Source: JAJPKK01 sp963747835 (GTDB lineage Bacteria; Pseudomonadota; Alphaproteobacteria; Rhizobiales; Xanthobacteraceae). From it: 64,000 nt of DNA. The notes beneath the pieces were generated by a model, which worked only from the letters and a program-made list of their open reading frames with translations, had not been told where the DNA came from and ran no database searches. Made by a program: the position numbers and the translations under genes. Every line of letters begins with the position of its first letter. The first letter of the stretch is position 1. Below, piece by piece: positions 27,573 to 37,363 of this stretch. The DNA lies in assembly GCA_963747835.1 (NCBI GenBank), contig CAVVGO010000005.1, positions 3,410,001 to 3,474,000 of the forward strand, given 5' to 3'.

Positions 27573-28554
27573 TTATCGCTCGATCTGGGCAAGCTGCTCG
27601 ATCCGCTGCGGCGCATCGGTCGAGCCGAGTTCGGCGGCACGGCTGTACCACTCCCGCGCCTGCGCCGGATCGGCTGCAAAGCTGATGACGCCGAGACGCT
27701 TCAGCACGAGCGGATCGTAGGTGCTGCCGAGCGCGAGCGCGGCCTGGGAATCGCCCTGTTCGACTGCCCGGCGCAATACCAGCCGGGCCGCGGCCACATC
27801 GCCCGCCGCCAGATAGGTGCGGCTGCGCGCCAGCAGCGCCGCGATCTCATCGCGGTCCGCGGTCGGGTCGGCGGATGCCGGCGGCGGCGGCGTCACAGGT
27901 ACGAGCGCGGGCTGCACCGGCGAGGGTTGCACCGGCGCCGACGGCACAACGCTCGTCTGCGCGGCGGCCAACGAGACGGGGCGCGCCGGGCCCGCCGGCG
28001 CCACCCCGGCCCCGTCGGTAAGGTCGCGGGCGTAATCCGCGACCGAATACGGCGCGAGACCGCCGGGCGGTGGCAAGCGGTCGGTCTTGGAGTTTTCGGC
28101 TTTGGGGTCGATGGCGGTCGCGGCGATGTCGTTCGATGCCGGATCGGCGGCGGCGATAAATGCCGGTTGCGGCTCCGACGACGCGCGCGGCGGGGTCGAG
28201 AACCACAGGATGGCGTATGCGCCGGCCACCGCCAGGATGGCGACCGTCACCAGCCGGCCGACAATGGCGAACGCCGGCGCGCGCGTATCGCGCAGCGGCG
28301 GTTGCGGAATCTCGTCGGGCACGAGCGCAAGGCTGGCGCGCAACTCCACGATGGCGATATCGCCTTCGAAGACGCCGGCCCGACTGTTCCGCTTCCATGG
28401 CGGCTCGGGCGCGCCAGGCGTCGGGGGCCCCAGCGGGCGGCGCAGCCTTCGTCTGTATTGCCGCGGCGCGCACGCCCGCCTCCCCCCGTTGAGCCCATTT
28501 AGGCGCGTATTCCAAAGCTCCCTGTGCCTGCTGCTGACAAACCGGCGCACTCAT
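27573..28554 (-). pseudogene. single-pass membrane protein with C-terminal Sel1-like repeat, one frameshift
   Basis: The first frame from 28554 gives MSAPVCQQQAQGALEYAPKW...ARAAMEAEQS. From about 28385 the second frame continues GVFEGDIAIVELRASLALVPDE. One extra base joins them. A membrane segment AFAIVGRLVTVAILAVAGAYAILWF follows near residue 90, then a Pro/Ala-rich stretch. The C-terminal helical pair AALLARSRTYLAAGDVAAAR and DPAQAREWYSRAAELGSTDA is Sel1/TPR-like. It converges on yidD and probably acts as an inner-membrane scaffold. Function unknown. Confidence 0.68.
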
Positions 28555-28996
28555 GACCCCTCCTCACGCTACGCAACGCTACACACCACGATCCCGCGCC
28601 GCTCGGCCGCATCGAACGCACTCGCCCGGTGCCGGGCCCGAAGCACGACGCCGAACCGCCGTCGGTAAAACTGATTGGGGATTGTGTGGCGAAGACTGCG
28701 GCGACCGGAGCCGCCGACAGGACGCAAATACTCTCACGCAGCCGCCCCGGCCGCCGCAGGCATTCAGCCATGATTGTCCCCGTGCCTTCGGGGCGCGCAA
28801 ACCGCTCGCACTGTGTCCGCGGTAATGTCCGCCCCGCCGCTTCATCGGCGCACTTCTCAATGGCTGGTGCGCTTATGAGCGAAGGATTCCGCAGCGGCGG
28901 GTGCGACAGTTTGACCGCAATGTGATCTTTTATCGAAATCCAACGACAAATTTCGCCGCATTCGCTTACCGGCGGACGTACCGTCGGGTGGCGCGC
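28555..28996. other. intergenic region without genes
   Basis: About 440 bp between the Sel1-like gene start and the end of the second Bug gene. No RNA gene, repeat or terminator that I can support; the small open frames are unconvincing. Confidence 0.45.
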
Positions 28997-29956
28997 TCAA
29001 TCGAGCTTGAGCCCGATCGCGCGGATCACCTTGGCGCGCGTCTGCGCCTGCGATCGCACGAAGGCGGCGAATTCCTCCGGTGTGTCGGAGAACGCCGGCT
29101 CGATGCCGGCTGCGAGGATTTTCTCGCGCAGTTCGCGATCGGACAGCACCGCCTTGATGGCGGCGCTGAGCCTGTCGATCACGGCGCGCGGCGTGCCGGC
29201 GGGCGCCACGATGCTCTGCCAGATGCCGAGATCGTAACCCGGATAGGCGTCGGCGACGGGCGCGATCTCAGGCACCAGCGTCATGCGGGCGGTCGTCGTC
29301 ACGGCGAGAATCTTGAGTTGCCCGGCGCGATAGAGCGGCAGCGCCACGTTGATGCTCTCGGCGCCGACCAGGATTTCGCCGCCGAGAATCCCGGTGATCT
29401 GGGTGCTGCCGCCCTTGTAGGGGACTATGGCGAAACTTGTTCCTGCCATCATGTTGAGGAGCGCGATGCCGACCTGGGTGGTCGGCGTGCTCGATCCGAT
29501 CAGGTAGGTACCGGGCTTCGCCCTCTCCTGCGCCACCAGGTCCGGCAAGGTGTTCGCCGGTACGGCGTTATTGGCGACGAAGGCGGACGGCACGATGGCG
29601 ATGAGCGAAATCAGCGCGAAGTCCTTGGCGGCGTCATAGGGCAGCTTGCTGTAAAGGAACGGGTTCATCACCAGGGTGCCGTCGATCGCCATCAGCAGCG
29701 TGTAGCCGTCGGGATCGGCCTTCGCGACCGCCTGGGCGGCGAGGATGGTGTTGGCGCCCGGCCGGTTATCGACCACGATGGGCTGGCCGAGCGTTTCGCC
29801 AAGCTTCTGGCCGAACACGCGGCCGAGAAAATCCGCCGGCCCACCCGCCGCGAACGGGACCACCAGACGGATCAGCCGCGACGGATAGGTCTCGGCCGCC
29901 GCCGCCGTCGCGGCGGCGAACAGCAACGCAAGCGCAAGCCGCCGCAAGAGCCGCAT
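28997..29956 (-). CDS. Bug/TctC-family tripartite tricarboxylate transporter substrate-binding protein
   Basis: 319 residues with signal peptide MRLLRRLALALLFAAATAAAAE. The typical Bug opening ETYPSRLIRLVVPFAAGGPAD follows, then DNRPGANTILAAQAVAKADPDGYTLLM and VPYKGGSTQITGILGGE. It is a second paralogue in this window (the other at 2.4 kb), again without membrane subunits nearby. The gene is divergent from an MBL-fold gene whose start is 158 bp away. Ligand unknown. Confidence 0.9.
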   Translation of the reverse strand: MRLLRRLALALLFAAATAAAAETYPSRLIRLVVPFAAGGPADFLGRVFGQKLGETLGQPIVVDNRPGANTILAAQAVAKADPDGYTLLMAIDGTLVMNPFLYSKLPYDAAKDFALISLIAIVPSAFVANNAVPANTLPDLVAQERAKPGTYLIGSSTPTTQVGIALLNMMAGTSFAIVPYKGGSTQITGILGGEILVGAESINVALPLYRAGQLKILAVTTTARMTLVPEIAPVADAYPGYDLGIWQSIVAPAGTPRAVIDRLSAAIKAVLSDRELREKILAAGIEPAFSDTPEEFAAFVRSQAQTRAKVIRAIGLKLD

Positions 29957-30114
29957 GGTTGTCCTCCCCGTATGTTGATCGCATTCGAACGGAGCGGGGG
30001 CGCGATGGCAAGAGGGAAGTCGGCTTACGTGCGTTCGAGCAGACTGCTATTCTCTCGGCCGACCGTAAACTCGCACAGTGCCCGAGGCGAAAAACCGACA
30101 AGGGAGGAAGACCG

Positions 30115-31065
30115 ATGAAATCCGTATGGCTCTTGCCGGCAGGACTGGCTCTGGCGACGCTTGCCACCAGCGGCTGGTCCCAGGAGATGGACTTCGACAA
30201 GGTCGAGATCATCGCGGAAAAGCTCGGAGCGAACGTCTACATGTTGACCGGCTCGGGCGGACTCGATCCGTCCCACGAAGACGCCGCCGGCGGGCGGATC
30301 GGCGTGCTCGCGGGGCCGGACGGGATCCTTATGGTCGATTCCCAATACACGCAGCTCGCCGACAAGGTTTTGGCGGCGATCCGGAAGATCGACACCGGGC
30401 CGATCCGCTTCCTGGTCAACACCCACATCCATCGCGACCACACGGCCGGCAACGCTTATTTTGCCAAGCAGGGCGCCGTGATCTTTGCGCGGGAGGAGCT
30501 GCGCGACGGGATGGTCGGGCTGTCGAAGGCGCCCAACGCAAGCACGAATCCGGTGGCCAATCCGGCCGGGTTCCCGGTGGTGACCTATGGGATGGGTCCG
30601 CCGGTGAAGATTCACATGAACGGCGAAGTGGTCGACTTCATCCCGATCCGGGCGGCCCATACCGGCGGCGACACCAACATCAAATTCGAGAAAGCAAACG
30701 TGCTGTTCATCGGCGATTTCTATCGCAATTACGGGTACCCGTTCATCGACATCAACAACGGCGGCACGTTGAAGGGCATGTTGGAGGGGTTGGACGCCAC
30801 GATGAAGTCCGCCGATGCGAACACCATCATCGTGCCGGGCCACGGCACCCTCATCAAACGCGACGCCATCGTGCCCTATCGCGACATGATTCTCGCCGTT
30901 TCGGACAAGGTCCAGCAGCTGATCGCCCAAGGAAAGAGTTTGCCGGACGTGCTGGCCGCGAAAGTCACCGCTCCGTATGACGCCAAAACGGCGGGCGGCA
31001 CCGACTCGAGCGCCGAACGGTTCGTCACTGCGGTGTATCAACAACTGAAAGCCGGCGGGAAGTAA
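30115..31065 (+). CDS. periplasmic MBL-fold metallo-hydrolase
   Basis: 316 residues from ATG 30115, preceded by GGGAGGAAG. Signal peptide MKSVWLLPAGLALATLATSGWS. Metal motif VNTHIHRDHTAGNAYF near residue 103, IPIRAAHTGGDTNIKF (His) near 182, LFIGDFYRNYGYP (Asp) and IIVPGHGTLI (His) complete the two-metal site. It belongs to the subclass B3-like/quinoprotein-relay group rather than to the longer MBL protein at 15 kb. Substrate unknown; true beta-lactamase action is not implied. Confidence 0.85.
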   Translation: MKSVWLLPAGLALATLATSGWSQEMDFDKVEIIAEKLGANVYMLTGSGGLDPSHEDAAGGRIGVLAGPDGILMVDSQYTQLADKVLAAIRKIDTGPIRFLVNTHIHRDHTAGNAYFAKQGAVIFAREELRDGMVGLSKAPNASTNPVANPAGFPVVTYGMGPPVKIHMNGEVVDFIPIRAAHTGGDTNIKFEKANVLFIGDFYRNYGYPFIDINNGGTLKGMLEGLDATMKSADANTIIVPGHGTLIKRDAIVPYRDMILAVSDKVQQLIAQGKSLPDVLAAKVTAPYDAKTAGGTDSSAERFVTAVYQQLKAGGK

Positions 31066-31100
31066 TCCCGCTCCTTTCAGGTGACTGACGCGCTTGCGAT

Positions 31101-31280
31101 TTAGAGCGGATTGCGGTCACGTTGAATCATCGAATCATTTTTGATGAGTCATGGCCGGGCTCGTCCCGGCCATCCACGCCTCTTTTGCTGAACGGCTGCA
31201 AGAACGACGTGGATGCCCGCGACAAGCGCGGGCATGACGACGGAGAGAGGTGACTCGATCGCATCGGAACATGCTTTAAC
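31101..31280 (+). repeat. dispersed intergenic repeat, copy A
   Basis: Bounded by TTAGAGCGGATTGCGGTCACG and TCGGAACATGC. Inside are two hairpins, ATGGCCGGGCTCGTCCCGGCCAT and GCCCGCGACAAGCGCGGGC. The same layout recurs at 35.8, 41.7 and 51.4 kb, and as a half copy at 39.1 kb. Confidence 0.85.
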
Positions 31281-31443
31281 CGACGCGGCCCCGTTACCGG
31301 ATCACGCTCGCGGCAAGTTTGGAAGGCTCGGCAACGACCTTTCCGGCCGCCAAAAACCATTTTCATCGCGCGAGGTTTGCGCTAAACACCCGCCAATTCG
31401 CTTACCTGCGTTCGTAGGCAGTGAGTGAGCACAGGAGAACACT

Positions 31444-33381
31444 ATGGTCGCCCTCACCTTTCCGGACGGCGCGCGCCGGGACTATCCGGCCGGCATTACC
31501 GGTCTTGACATCGCCAAGGCAATCTCGCCTTCGCTCGCCAAGCGCACCGTCGCGATGGCGCTCGACGGCGCGCTTGCCGATCTCGCCGACCCGATCGACC
31601 GCGACGCCAAAATCGAATTCGTCGGCCGCGACGACCCGCGCGCGCTGGAGCTCATTCGCCACGACGCCGCCCACGTGCTCGCCGAAGCCGTGCAGTCGCT
31701 GTGGCCCGGCACCCAGGTCACTATCGGGCCGGTGATCGAGAACGGGTTCTATTACGATTTCTTCCGCAACGAACCGTTCAAGCCGGAGGATTTTCCCGAG
31801 ATCGAGAAGCGCATGCGCGAGATCATTACGCGCGACAAGCCGTTCACCAAGGAGGTGTGGTCGCGCGACGAGACCAAGCGGGTGTTTCGCGACAAGGGCG
31901 AGTTGTTCAAGGTCGAGCTGGTCGACGCTATTCCGGCCGACCAGCAGATAAAAATCTACAAGCAGGGCGACTGGTTCGATCTCTGCCGCGGCCCGCATAT
32001 GACCTCGACCGGAAAGGTCGGCAACGCTTTCAAGCTGATGAAGGTCGCGGGCGCCTATTGGCGCGGCGATGCCCGCAATCCGATGCTGACCCGCATCTAC
32101 GGTACCGCCTTCGCCAAGCAGGAGGAGCTCGACGCCTATCTCAAGCAGCTCGAGGAGGCGGAGAAGCGCGATCACCGCCGGCTCGGCCGCGAGATGGACC
32201 TGTTCCATTTCCAGGAGGAGGCGCCGGGCTCGGTGTTCTGGCACCCCAAGGGCTGGACCCTGTTCCAGGCGCTGGAGCACTACATCCGCCGCCGCCAGGA
32301 CGTCGCCGGCTATAGCGAGGTGAACTCACCCCAGCTCATGGACCAGGAGCTGTGGGTCACCACCGGCCACATGCAGGCCTTTCGCGACATGATGTTCCTC
32401 ACCGAAAAGCGCGAGGACGACGAGCGGGTCTACGCCATCAAGCCGATGAATTGCCCGGGCCACGTCCAGATCTTCAAGAACGGCCTCAAGTCCTATCGCG
32501 ACCTGCCATTCAAGATCGCCGAATTCGGCAAGGTGCACCGCTTCGAGCCGTCCGGCGCGCTCCACGGCCTGATGCGCGTGCGCGCCTTCACCCAGGACGA
32601 CGCCCACATCTTCATCACCGAGCAGCAGATCGCGGACGAGGCCCTCAAGGTCAACAACATGATCCTCTCGATCTACGAGGATTTCGGCTTTTCCGACGTG
32701 AGCATCAAGTTTTCCGACCGGCCCGACAAGCGCATCGGCGACGAGGCCGTGTGGGACAAGGCGGAGGCCGCCCTGATGGCGGCGCTGAAGGCATCCGGCC
32801 GGCCATGGACGCTCAACAAGGGCGAAGGCGCGTTCTACGGGCCGAAGCTCGAATACGTGCTGCGCGACGCCATCGGGCGCGACTGGCAGTGCGGCACCGT
32901 GCAGGTCGACCTCAACATGCCGGGCCGGCTCGGCGCGTTCTACATCGACGAGCACTCCAACAAGGTGACGCCGGTGATGCTGCACCGGGCGATGTTCGGC
33001 TCGCTGGAACGCTTCACCGGCATCCTGATCGAGCACTATGCCGGCCACTTCCCGCTGTGGCTCGCCCCCACCCAGGCCGTCGTGTGCACCATCGTGGCGG
33101 ACGCCGACAGCTACGCGAGCGAAGTCGCCGCCAAGGCCCGCCACGCCGGCCTGCGGGTCGAACTCGACGTGCGCAACGAGAAGATCAACTACAAGGTCCG
33201 CGAGCACTCCCTCGCCAAGGTCCCGGTGCTGCTGGTGGTCGGCAAGAAGGAGGCCGAGAGCCGCCAGGTCTCGATCCGGCGGCTTGGCAGCCAGGACCAG
33301 AAGGTGGTGGGACTCGATGAGGCGACGGCGGCGCTCGCCGACGAGGCCGTGCCGCCGGACGTGCGGCGGGGGCGGGCGTAG
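31444..33381 (+). CDS. thrS: threonyl-tRNA synthetase
   Basis: 645 residues, full length, with AGGAGA eight bases before the ATG. Order: TGS domain (residues 1-62); editing domain with RHDAAHVLAEAV and, at about 180, DLCRGPHMTSTGK (Zn-like editing site); class II catalytic core with NSPQLMDQELW, MNCPGHVQIFK, FRFEPSG-type motif VHRFEPSGALHGLMRVRAF and motif 3 HRAMFGSLERFTGILIEHYAG; anticodon-binding domain from about 535. It charges tRNA-Thr. I see no leader peptide or T-box; none is expected in this group. Confidence 0.97.
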   Translation: MVALTFPDGARRDYPAGITGLDIAKAISPSLAKRTVAMALDGALADLADPIDRDAKIEFVGRDDPRALELIRHDAAHVLAEAVQSLWPGTQVTIGPVIENGFYYDFFRNEPFKPEDFPEIEKRMREIITRDKPFTKEVWSRDETKRVFRDKGELFKVELVDAIPADQQIKIYKQGDWFDLCRGPHMTSTGKVGNAFKLMKVAGAYWRGDARNPMLTRIYGTAFAKQEELDAYLKQLEEAEKRDHRRLGREMDLFHFQEEAPGSVFWHPKGWTLFQALEHYIRRRQDVAGYSEVNSPQLMDQELWVTTGHMQAFRDMMFLTEKREDDERVYAIKPMNCPGHVQIFKNGLKSYRDLPFKIAEFGKVHRFEPSGALHGLMRVRAFTQDDAHIFITEQQIADEALKVNNMILSIYEDFGFSDVSIKFSDRPDKRIGDEAVWDKAEAALMAALKASGRPWTLNKGEGAFYGPKLEYVLRDAIGRDWQCGTVQVDLNMPGRLGAFYIDEHSNKVTPVMLHRAMFGSLERFTGILIEHYAGHFPLWLAPTQAVVCTIVADADSYASEVAAKARHAGLRVELDVRNEKINYKVREHSLAKVPVLLVVGKKEAESRQVSIRRLGSQDQKVVGLDEATAALADEAVPPDVRRGRA

Positions 33382-33935
33382 CGGGTGGGGTGGTAGCCCG
33401 GAATCCGGCAGCATCTGTGGCGGCCGCGCGTTTCCCCAACATCGCGCCGAGGTTACCAAAATGTAATTGGCCATTCACGATACGGAAAGGCGAATATCTC
33501 CAGATTGTTTTCGCTCGCGTTTCGAAACTTTCCCTCTGACTCCAAATGAAATTTTGATCATGTCGGCAAGCGCACCTTTGAACACCGGACGCCGCGCGCC
33601 TTGCCGCGTAGCGGACAAACCACGATTTATCGAGCTGCATTCGATGTCGCCACGAAACGTTCGCGACATGGAACATCGGACCGTCGTTGTTCTACATGCC
33701 TTTCGGAGCTCGCCGTGAACCTGCGTCCGGCGTTCAAGCCGCGTCGGCATCACGGCGGTATCGGCAATCGCTTGTGGCTCATTGTGTTGGCGATTGCCCG
33801 CATGCCTAAAATACTCAACGACCTCCGCGGAATTGGAAATTTCAGTCCGCTCTAGCCGAATTCCTGGTGGTTCCCGAAGTGCCGCGGACGCCGCCGTGGC
33901 GCTGCGGCACCTCGATATCGTCCCGCGCTCGCGCG
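33382..33935. other. intergenic region without genes
   Basis: About 550 bp between thrS and the convergent cyclase-family gene. There is no obvious terminator, RNA gene or repeat. Small frames here lack coding signs. Confidence 0.45.
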
Positions 33936-34994
33936 CTACTGCGCCGGCGCCCCGATGGCCACCGGGCGCACCGGCGAACCGGAGTTTCCCTGAGCGCGCA
34001 GCGGCAGGATCATGGTGCAGGACACCCAAACCTTGTCGTTGGCGAGCGCCCCGAGATTGGCGTTCTGGATTTGATAGATGCCGGCCTGGGTCAGGTCGTG
34101 ATGATGGATCGAGAACGGCATGTTCGGTGGCGTGCCGGCGGGCGGCCCGGCCTTGCCCTGGAGCGCGCCGTCCGCCACCGGATCGGTGAACGGATTGTCG
34201 AGCGCGATCAGCACGACCTGCTTTTGTTCGATGTATTTGGCGGCGTCATAAGCGAGCCCGGGACCTTTGGTGTAATAGAACTTCTCGGTGTCCGGGTCTT
34301 TCCAGTTGTCGCCCCAGCCGGTGTAGATGTAGAGCACGTCGCCCGGGAGTAGCCCGCGGCTTTCCAGCCCCTGCGCCTTGAGCATCCCGTCGATGTCCTT
34401 GGCGGTGACGGCCTCGCCCGGCTGCATCGCTTTGCCCTTGCCCAGATACGTCTTTGCGTCGAGCAGCACCGCGCTGGTGATGATCGGCGGCACTTTTTCG
34501 ATGCCGAGCTTTTGCAACGGCGAGTCGGGCGTCGGCTTAATGTCGGATTGTTTGCGGCCGCCGTAATACTGCGCCTTGTCGGCCGGGAATTCTCCCTTGC
34601 CGTCCCACGGCTCGGGCAGCACCGCGAAGTGTCCGATGGCATCCATCTGGGTGCCCTGGGCGCCGGGTTCTCCGCTCACCGTCTCCTCGCCATTGAAGGC
34701 GTGCACCGTGCCCGGAATGCCGACGGTGCCGCGATACTTGTCGCGCAGCGGCACGCCGAACGGCGACTGCGGCATAGTGTTGGAGCGCAGGTACGAAACC
34801 TCATAGGTCTTGGACTTGGGGTTCGCGAGCGCTTGCGCGCAGCGTTGCCAAGTGGCGGGGCCGAGCGTATTGGCCATCCCAATCTCGTCGTTTGGGCCCC
34901 ACCGCGAAGGACCCGTGGTGTTTTGCGCTTCGGCCACCGAAACCAGGGCGCTCGCAGCAGCGAGCCCGCACAGAAATCGCGAAATGAACATCAT
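33936..34994 (-). CDS. exported cyclase-family (kynurenine-formamidase-like) protein
   Basis: About 352 residues from MMFISRFLCG, start chosen for the AGGAG seven bases upstream; a signal peptide ends SVAEAQ. The fold is PF04199 (GPNDEIGMANTLGPATW, GDVLYIYTGWGDNW, PFSIHHHDLTQAGIYQIQN). The usual metal motif HxGTHxD reads GAQGTQMDAIGHF: the first metal His is replaced by Gln while D and the later H remain. That also occurs in a group of long exported relatives, as I recall. Possible metal-dependent amidase/lactonase; substrate unknown. Confidence 0.78.
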   Translation of the reverse strand: MMFISRFLCGLAAASALVSVAEAQNTTGPSRWGPNDEIGMANTLGPATWQRCAQALANPKSKTYEVSYLRSNTMPQSPFGVPLRDKYRGTVGIPGTVHAFNGEETVSGEPGAQGTQMDAIGHFAVLPEPWDGKGEFPADKAQYYGGRKQSDIKPTPDSPLQKLGIEKVPPIITSAVLLDAKTYLGKGKAMQPGEAVTAKDIDGMLKAQGLESRGLLPGDVLYIYTGWGDNWKDPDTEKFYYTKGPGLAYDAAKYIEQKQVVLIALDNPFTDPVADGALQGKAGPPAGTPPNMPFSIHHHDLTQAGIYQIQNANLGALANDKVWVSCTMILPLRAQGNSGSPVRPVAIGAPAQ

Positions 34995-35273
34995 TCGTCT
35001 CCTGTGATATTCGTACACGCGGCAAGATCGGGCCGTGCCGCTCGGCCACGCTTGTCAGCAAGTTCAAGCCTCATGATGCCGGCAAACGCCGCCGGCCACA
35101 AGGACACGTCGCGGACGCCTCGGCCCGCGCGTATTGCGCCGTCAGTCGCGGTCTATATCGCTTTGGCATGTTGCCGCTTCACGGTTGGTCCAATTGCCCA
35201 AATAGCTTGCGGCGATTGCTTGAAAACGAGACACTACCGAATCACAGGCCTTAGAGCCCCGGAGGTATTTAAC

Positions 35274-35714
35274 GTGCAGATTTCTCGTCGATTTCGAGCG
35301 GCCATCATCGCCCTCGTCGCTATCGCAGGCGCAAGTGTTTCGTCCGTTGCCCACGCCGACAGCGGTACCGTCCGTATTTCGGTGTTTAAGGCCGGCTGGT
35401 TCATCGGCGGCTCCGGCGGCAGCGGCGTACTGATATTCCACGGTCGGCGATATCCGCTCTCGATCGGCGGCCTGAGCGCGGGCCTGGTGTTCGGCGCGTC
35501 GGAAACGCATTTCGTCGGCGTCGTCACCAACATCTTCAGCCCCTATGACGTTGCGGGGGTCTATGGAGCCGCCGGCGCCGGCGCCGCGATTGTGGCCGGA
35601 GCAGGCGCGATCGTGCTGACCAACGAAAAGGGCGCCGTGCTGTCTATGAACGGCCGGCAAATCGGATTGATCGCTAATGTCGATTTGAGCGGGCTCGCGA
35701 TCGCGCTGCGCTGA
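35274..35714 (+). CDS. small exported EipA/DUF1134-like protein
   Basis: 146 residues from GTG 35274, with GGAGG eight bases upstream; no ATG fits as well. Signal peptide to SSVAHA. The mature domain has GTVRISVFKAGWFIGGSGGSG, FHGRRYPLSIGGLSAG, VYGAAGAGAAIVAGAGAIVL and a closing GRQIGLIANVDLSGLAIALR. This resembles DUF1134/EipA, a conserved periplasmic beta-barrel family that supports envelope integrity in Brucella; assignment is by pattern only. It stands alone, followed by repeats. Confidence 0.62.
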   Translation: MQISRRFRAAIIALVAIAGASVSSVAHADSGTVRISVFKAGWFIGGSGGSGVLIFHGRRYPLSIGGLSAGLVFGASETHFVGVVTNIFSPYDVAGVYGAAGAGAAIVAGAGAIVLTNEKGAVLSMNGRQIGLIANVDLSGLAIALR

Positions 35715-35756
35715 CGTGATCTAGAGCTCGGTCAGATCTGATGCACGCGGTGCGCA

Positions 35757-35795
35757 GGGTGGGCAAAGCGAAGCGTGCCCACGCGGCTCCGCTCA
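35757..35795. repeat. short palindromic intergenic repeat (GGGCAAAGCGAAGCG...CCCA type)
   Basis: GTGGGCAAAGCGAAGCGTGCCCAC is self-complementary at its ends. Related pieces lie at about 700-720 and 9585-9655. It is a common intergenic element in Bradyrhizobium-type genomes. Confidence 0.6.
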
Positions 35796-35799
35796 GCTC

Positions 35800-35957
35800 T
35801 CGAGCGGATACCGGTCACGTTGAATTATTTTCCGAGTCGTGGCCGGGCTTGTCCCGGCCATCTCGATCAAGAGGGCACAGTGCCTCCACAAGCGGAATGC
35901 CCGAGACAAGCGCCGGCATGACGACGGAAAAACGATTCGATCAGATCGGAACATGCG
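35800..35957 (+). repeat. dispersed intergenic repeat, copy B
   Basis: Runs from CGAGCGGATACCGGTCACG to ATCGGAACATGC with the same two hairpin cores as copy A, more diverged in the middle. It fills the gap between the EipA-like gene and the convergent unknown gene. Confidence 0.82.
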
Positions 35958-35999
35958 CCGGCGGCGTGGGCACGGCGCAAAGGCCCAACCCTAAAAATT

Positions 36000-37163
36000 T
36001 CACCCCTTGTGCTGAGCCTTGATCTCGTTGAATTTCGACAGCGCGCGTTCAAATTTATCGTTGAAGAGCCACATCGCATCGAGAATTTCGCGGAAGGTCG
36101 CGGATGTTTTTGCCCGGTCGACTTGTCCAAAGGTGAAGACGCTGTTGTTGCGCAAGTATCCCATTATCTTGGGGTCGGAGATCTTATAGTTCGTCAAGTT
36201 GCCCGAATTGAGCGCGGACCTGGTCGGGCTGGGAATGATCTGAACGAGCTCAAACAATTTCATTTGATCGATCGGATTTGGCAATGCGTTCGCGATCGCC
36301 GGTATTTGCGGGAAAAGCTCTGCGTGCGCGTTCATGAGGGCGTCTCTCACTGCCGTCCAGTGATTGAACCTGTGATCCAGATTTCCAACCCGCGACTCTT
36401 CCTTGTCGTCGCGAGCGCTCAGCGCAGGATCAAAAACCGAGATCGATGTTTTGATCGCTGTCCATTTCTTCTGGCCATTTTGATCCTCGGATGCACCGGT
36501 TTGTAAACTTCCCTTGTACGTGTTCGAGCGCGCATTCCCCATGTTCTGATTGCCGTTGGTCTCGGCAAAGAACAGACCCAAGCTGATAAGACCTGCGAGC
36601 TGCGCATGCGCCGCATCGAGGCCCTTGGCGCGTCCAATAGCGGTCCCCAAATCGACGACGTCAGGAAATGGCGCGTCTGAGTTTTGCGCGTTGGCGGGCG
36701 GCGCCTGCATGATCTTGAAGAGATTCGTATACTCGTCGAGAAGCGGCTCATTGTCGGCATCGAAATACGCCGGCGGAAGTCCGAATTTATTGGGCCTTCC
36801 GATCTTGGACGCAAGCGCGTCGGTGAGATCCTTATACGCACTGATCATGGTGTTGCGGGCAAGATAGAGTGCTTGTCCCGGCAGGTTCGGCAGCTGTTGA
36901 TTCGAATTGATCTGTGCCCGCCGCTGGCTCAAGACCGACTTGAAGCCGTTTACCGCATTATTGTACGCATCGAACGCATCCGACTGTGATTTCGTGAGGG
37001 CGGCCGGCTGACCCTGTGCGGGAGAAATGTAACTGAGATTGCCGATGTTGATGGGGATCAACGACGTGACCGCGTGCGTGATCGCATCGACGGCGTCGGA
37101 AACCGGCGGCGCGAAGATGAGCCCGAGCGCAAGACCCGCCGCACGGCTGGTTCTAAGTGCCAC
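36000..37163 (-). CDS. exported protein of unknown function, A+T-richer than its neighbours
   Basis: About 387 residues if it starts at GTG 37163 (VALRTSRAAGLALGLIFAPPVSDA, a signal-peptide-like opening). The upstream extension of the frame to 37361 looks non-coding. No family recognised. The mature part is mostly helical: LTKSQSDAFDAYNNAVNGFK, LARNTMISAYKDLTDALAS, LGTAIGRAKGLDAAHAQLAG, and a C-terminal FREILDAMWLFNDKFERALS. Its base composition is visibly lower in G+C and its codon choice looser than neighbours, suggesting acquisition by transfer. Repeats flank its 3' end. Confidence 0.6.
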   Translation of the reverse strand: MALRTSRAAGLALGLIFAPPVSDAVDAITHAVTSLIPINIGNLSYISPAQGQPAALTKSQSDAFDAYNNAVNGFKSVLSQRRAQINSNQQLPNLPGQALYLARNTMISAYKDLTDALASKIGRPNKFGLPPAYFDADNEPLLDEYTNLFKIMQAPPANAQNSDAPFPDVVDLGTAIGRAKGLDAAHAQLAGLISLGLFFAETNGNQNMGNARSNTYKGSLQTGASEDQNGQKKWTAIKTSISVFDPALSARDDKEESRVGNLDHRFNHWTAVRDALMNAHAELFPQIPAIANALPNPIDQMKLFELVQIIPSPTRSALNSGNLTNYKISDPKIMGYLRNNSVFTFGQVDRAKTSATFREILDAMWLFNDKFERALSKFNEIKAQHKG

Positions 37164-37363
37164 CGAGGTTACCGAACCACCCCGATAGGCACGCTCTTGG
37201 GCGCAACGAGGCCCAGCCACCGGCCCGCCTCGGATAGCCGACCACTTTGCCAGCGGCGGGCGTTTCAGAGACGGGCCAGGAGCGGTCGCAGCTTTGGCAA
37301 AGTGGTTAGCCGGACGCGGGACAGTCGCAGCAGCCCCTCGTCCGGCAGGACCGGAGCGCAATA

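Noticed and set aside
30115..31065. Antibiotic-resistance beta-lactamase
   Set aside because: Only the general MBL fold and metal motif are present; similar periplasmic hydrolases are common and no resistance context is seen.
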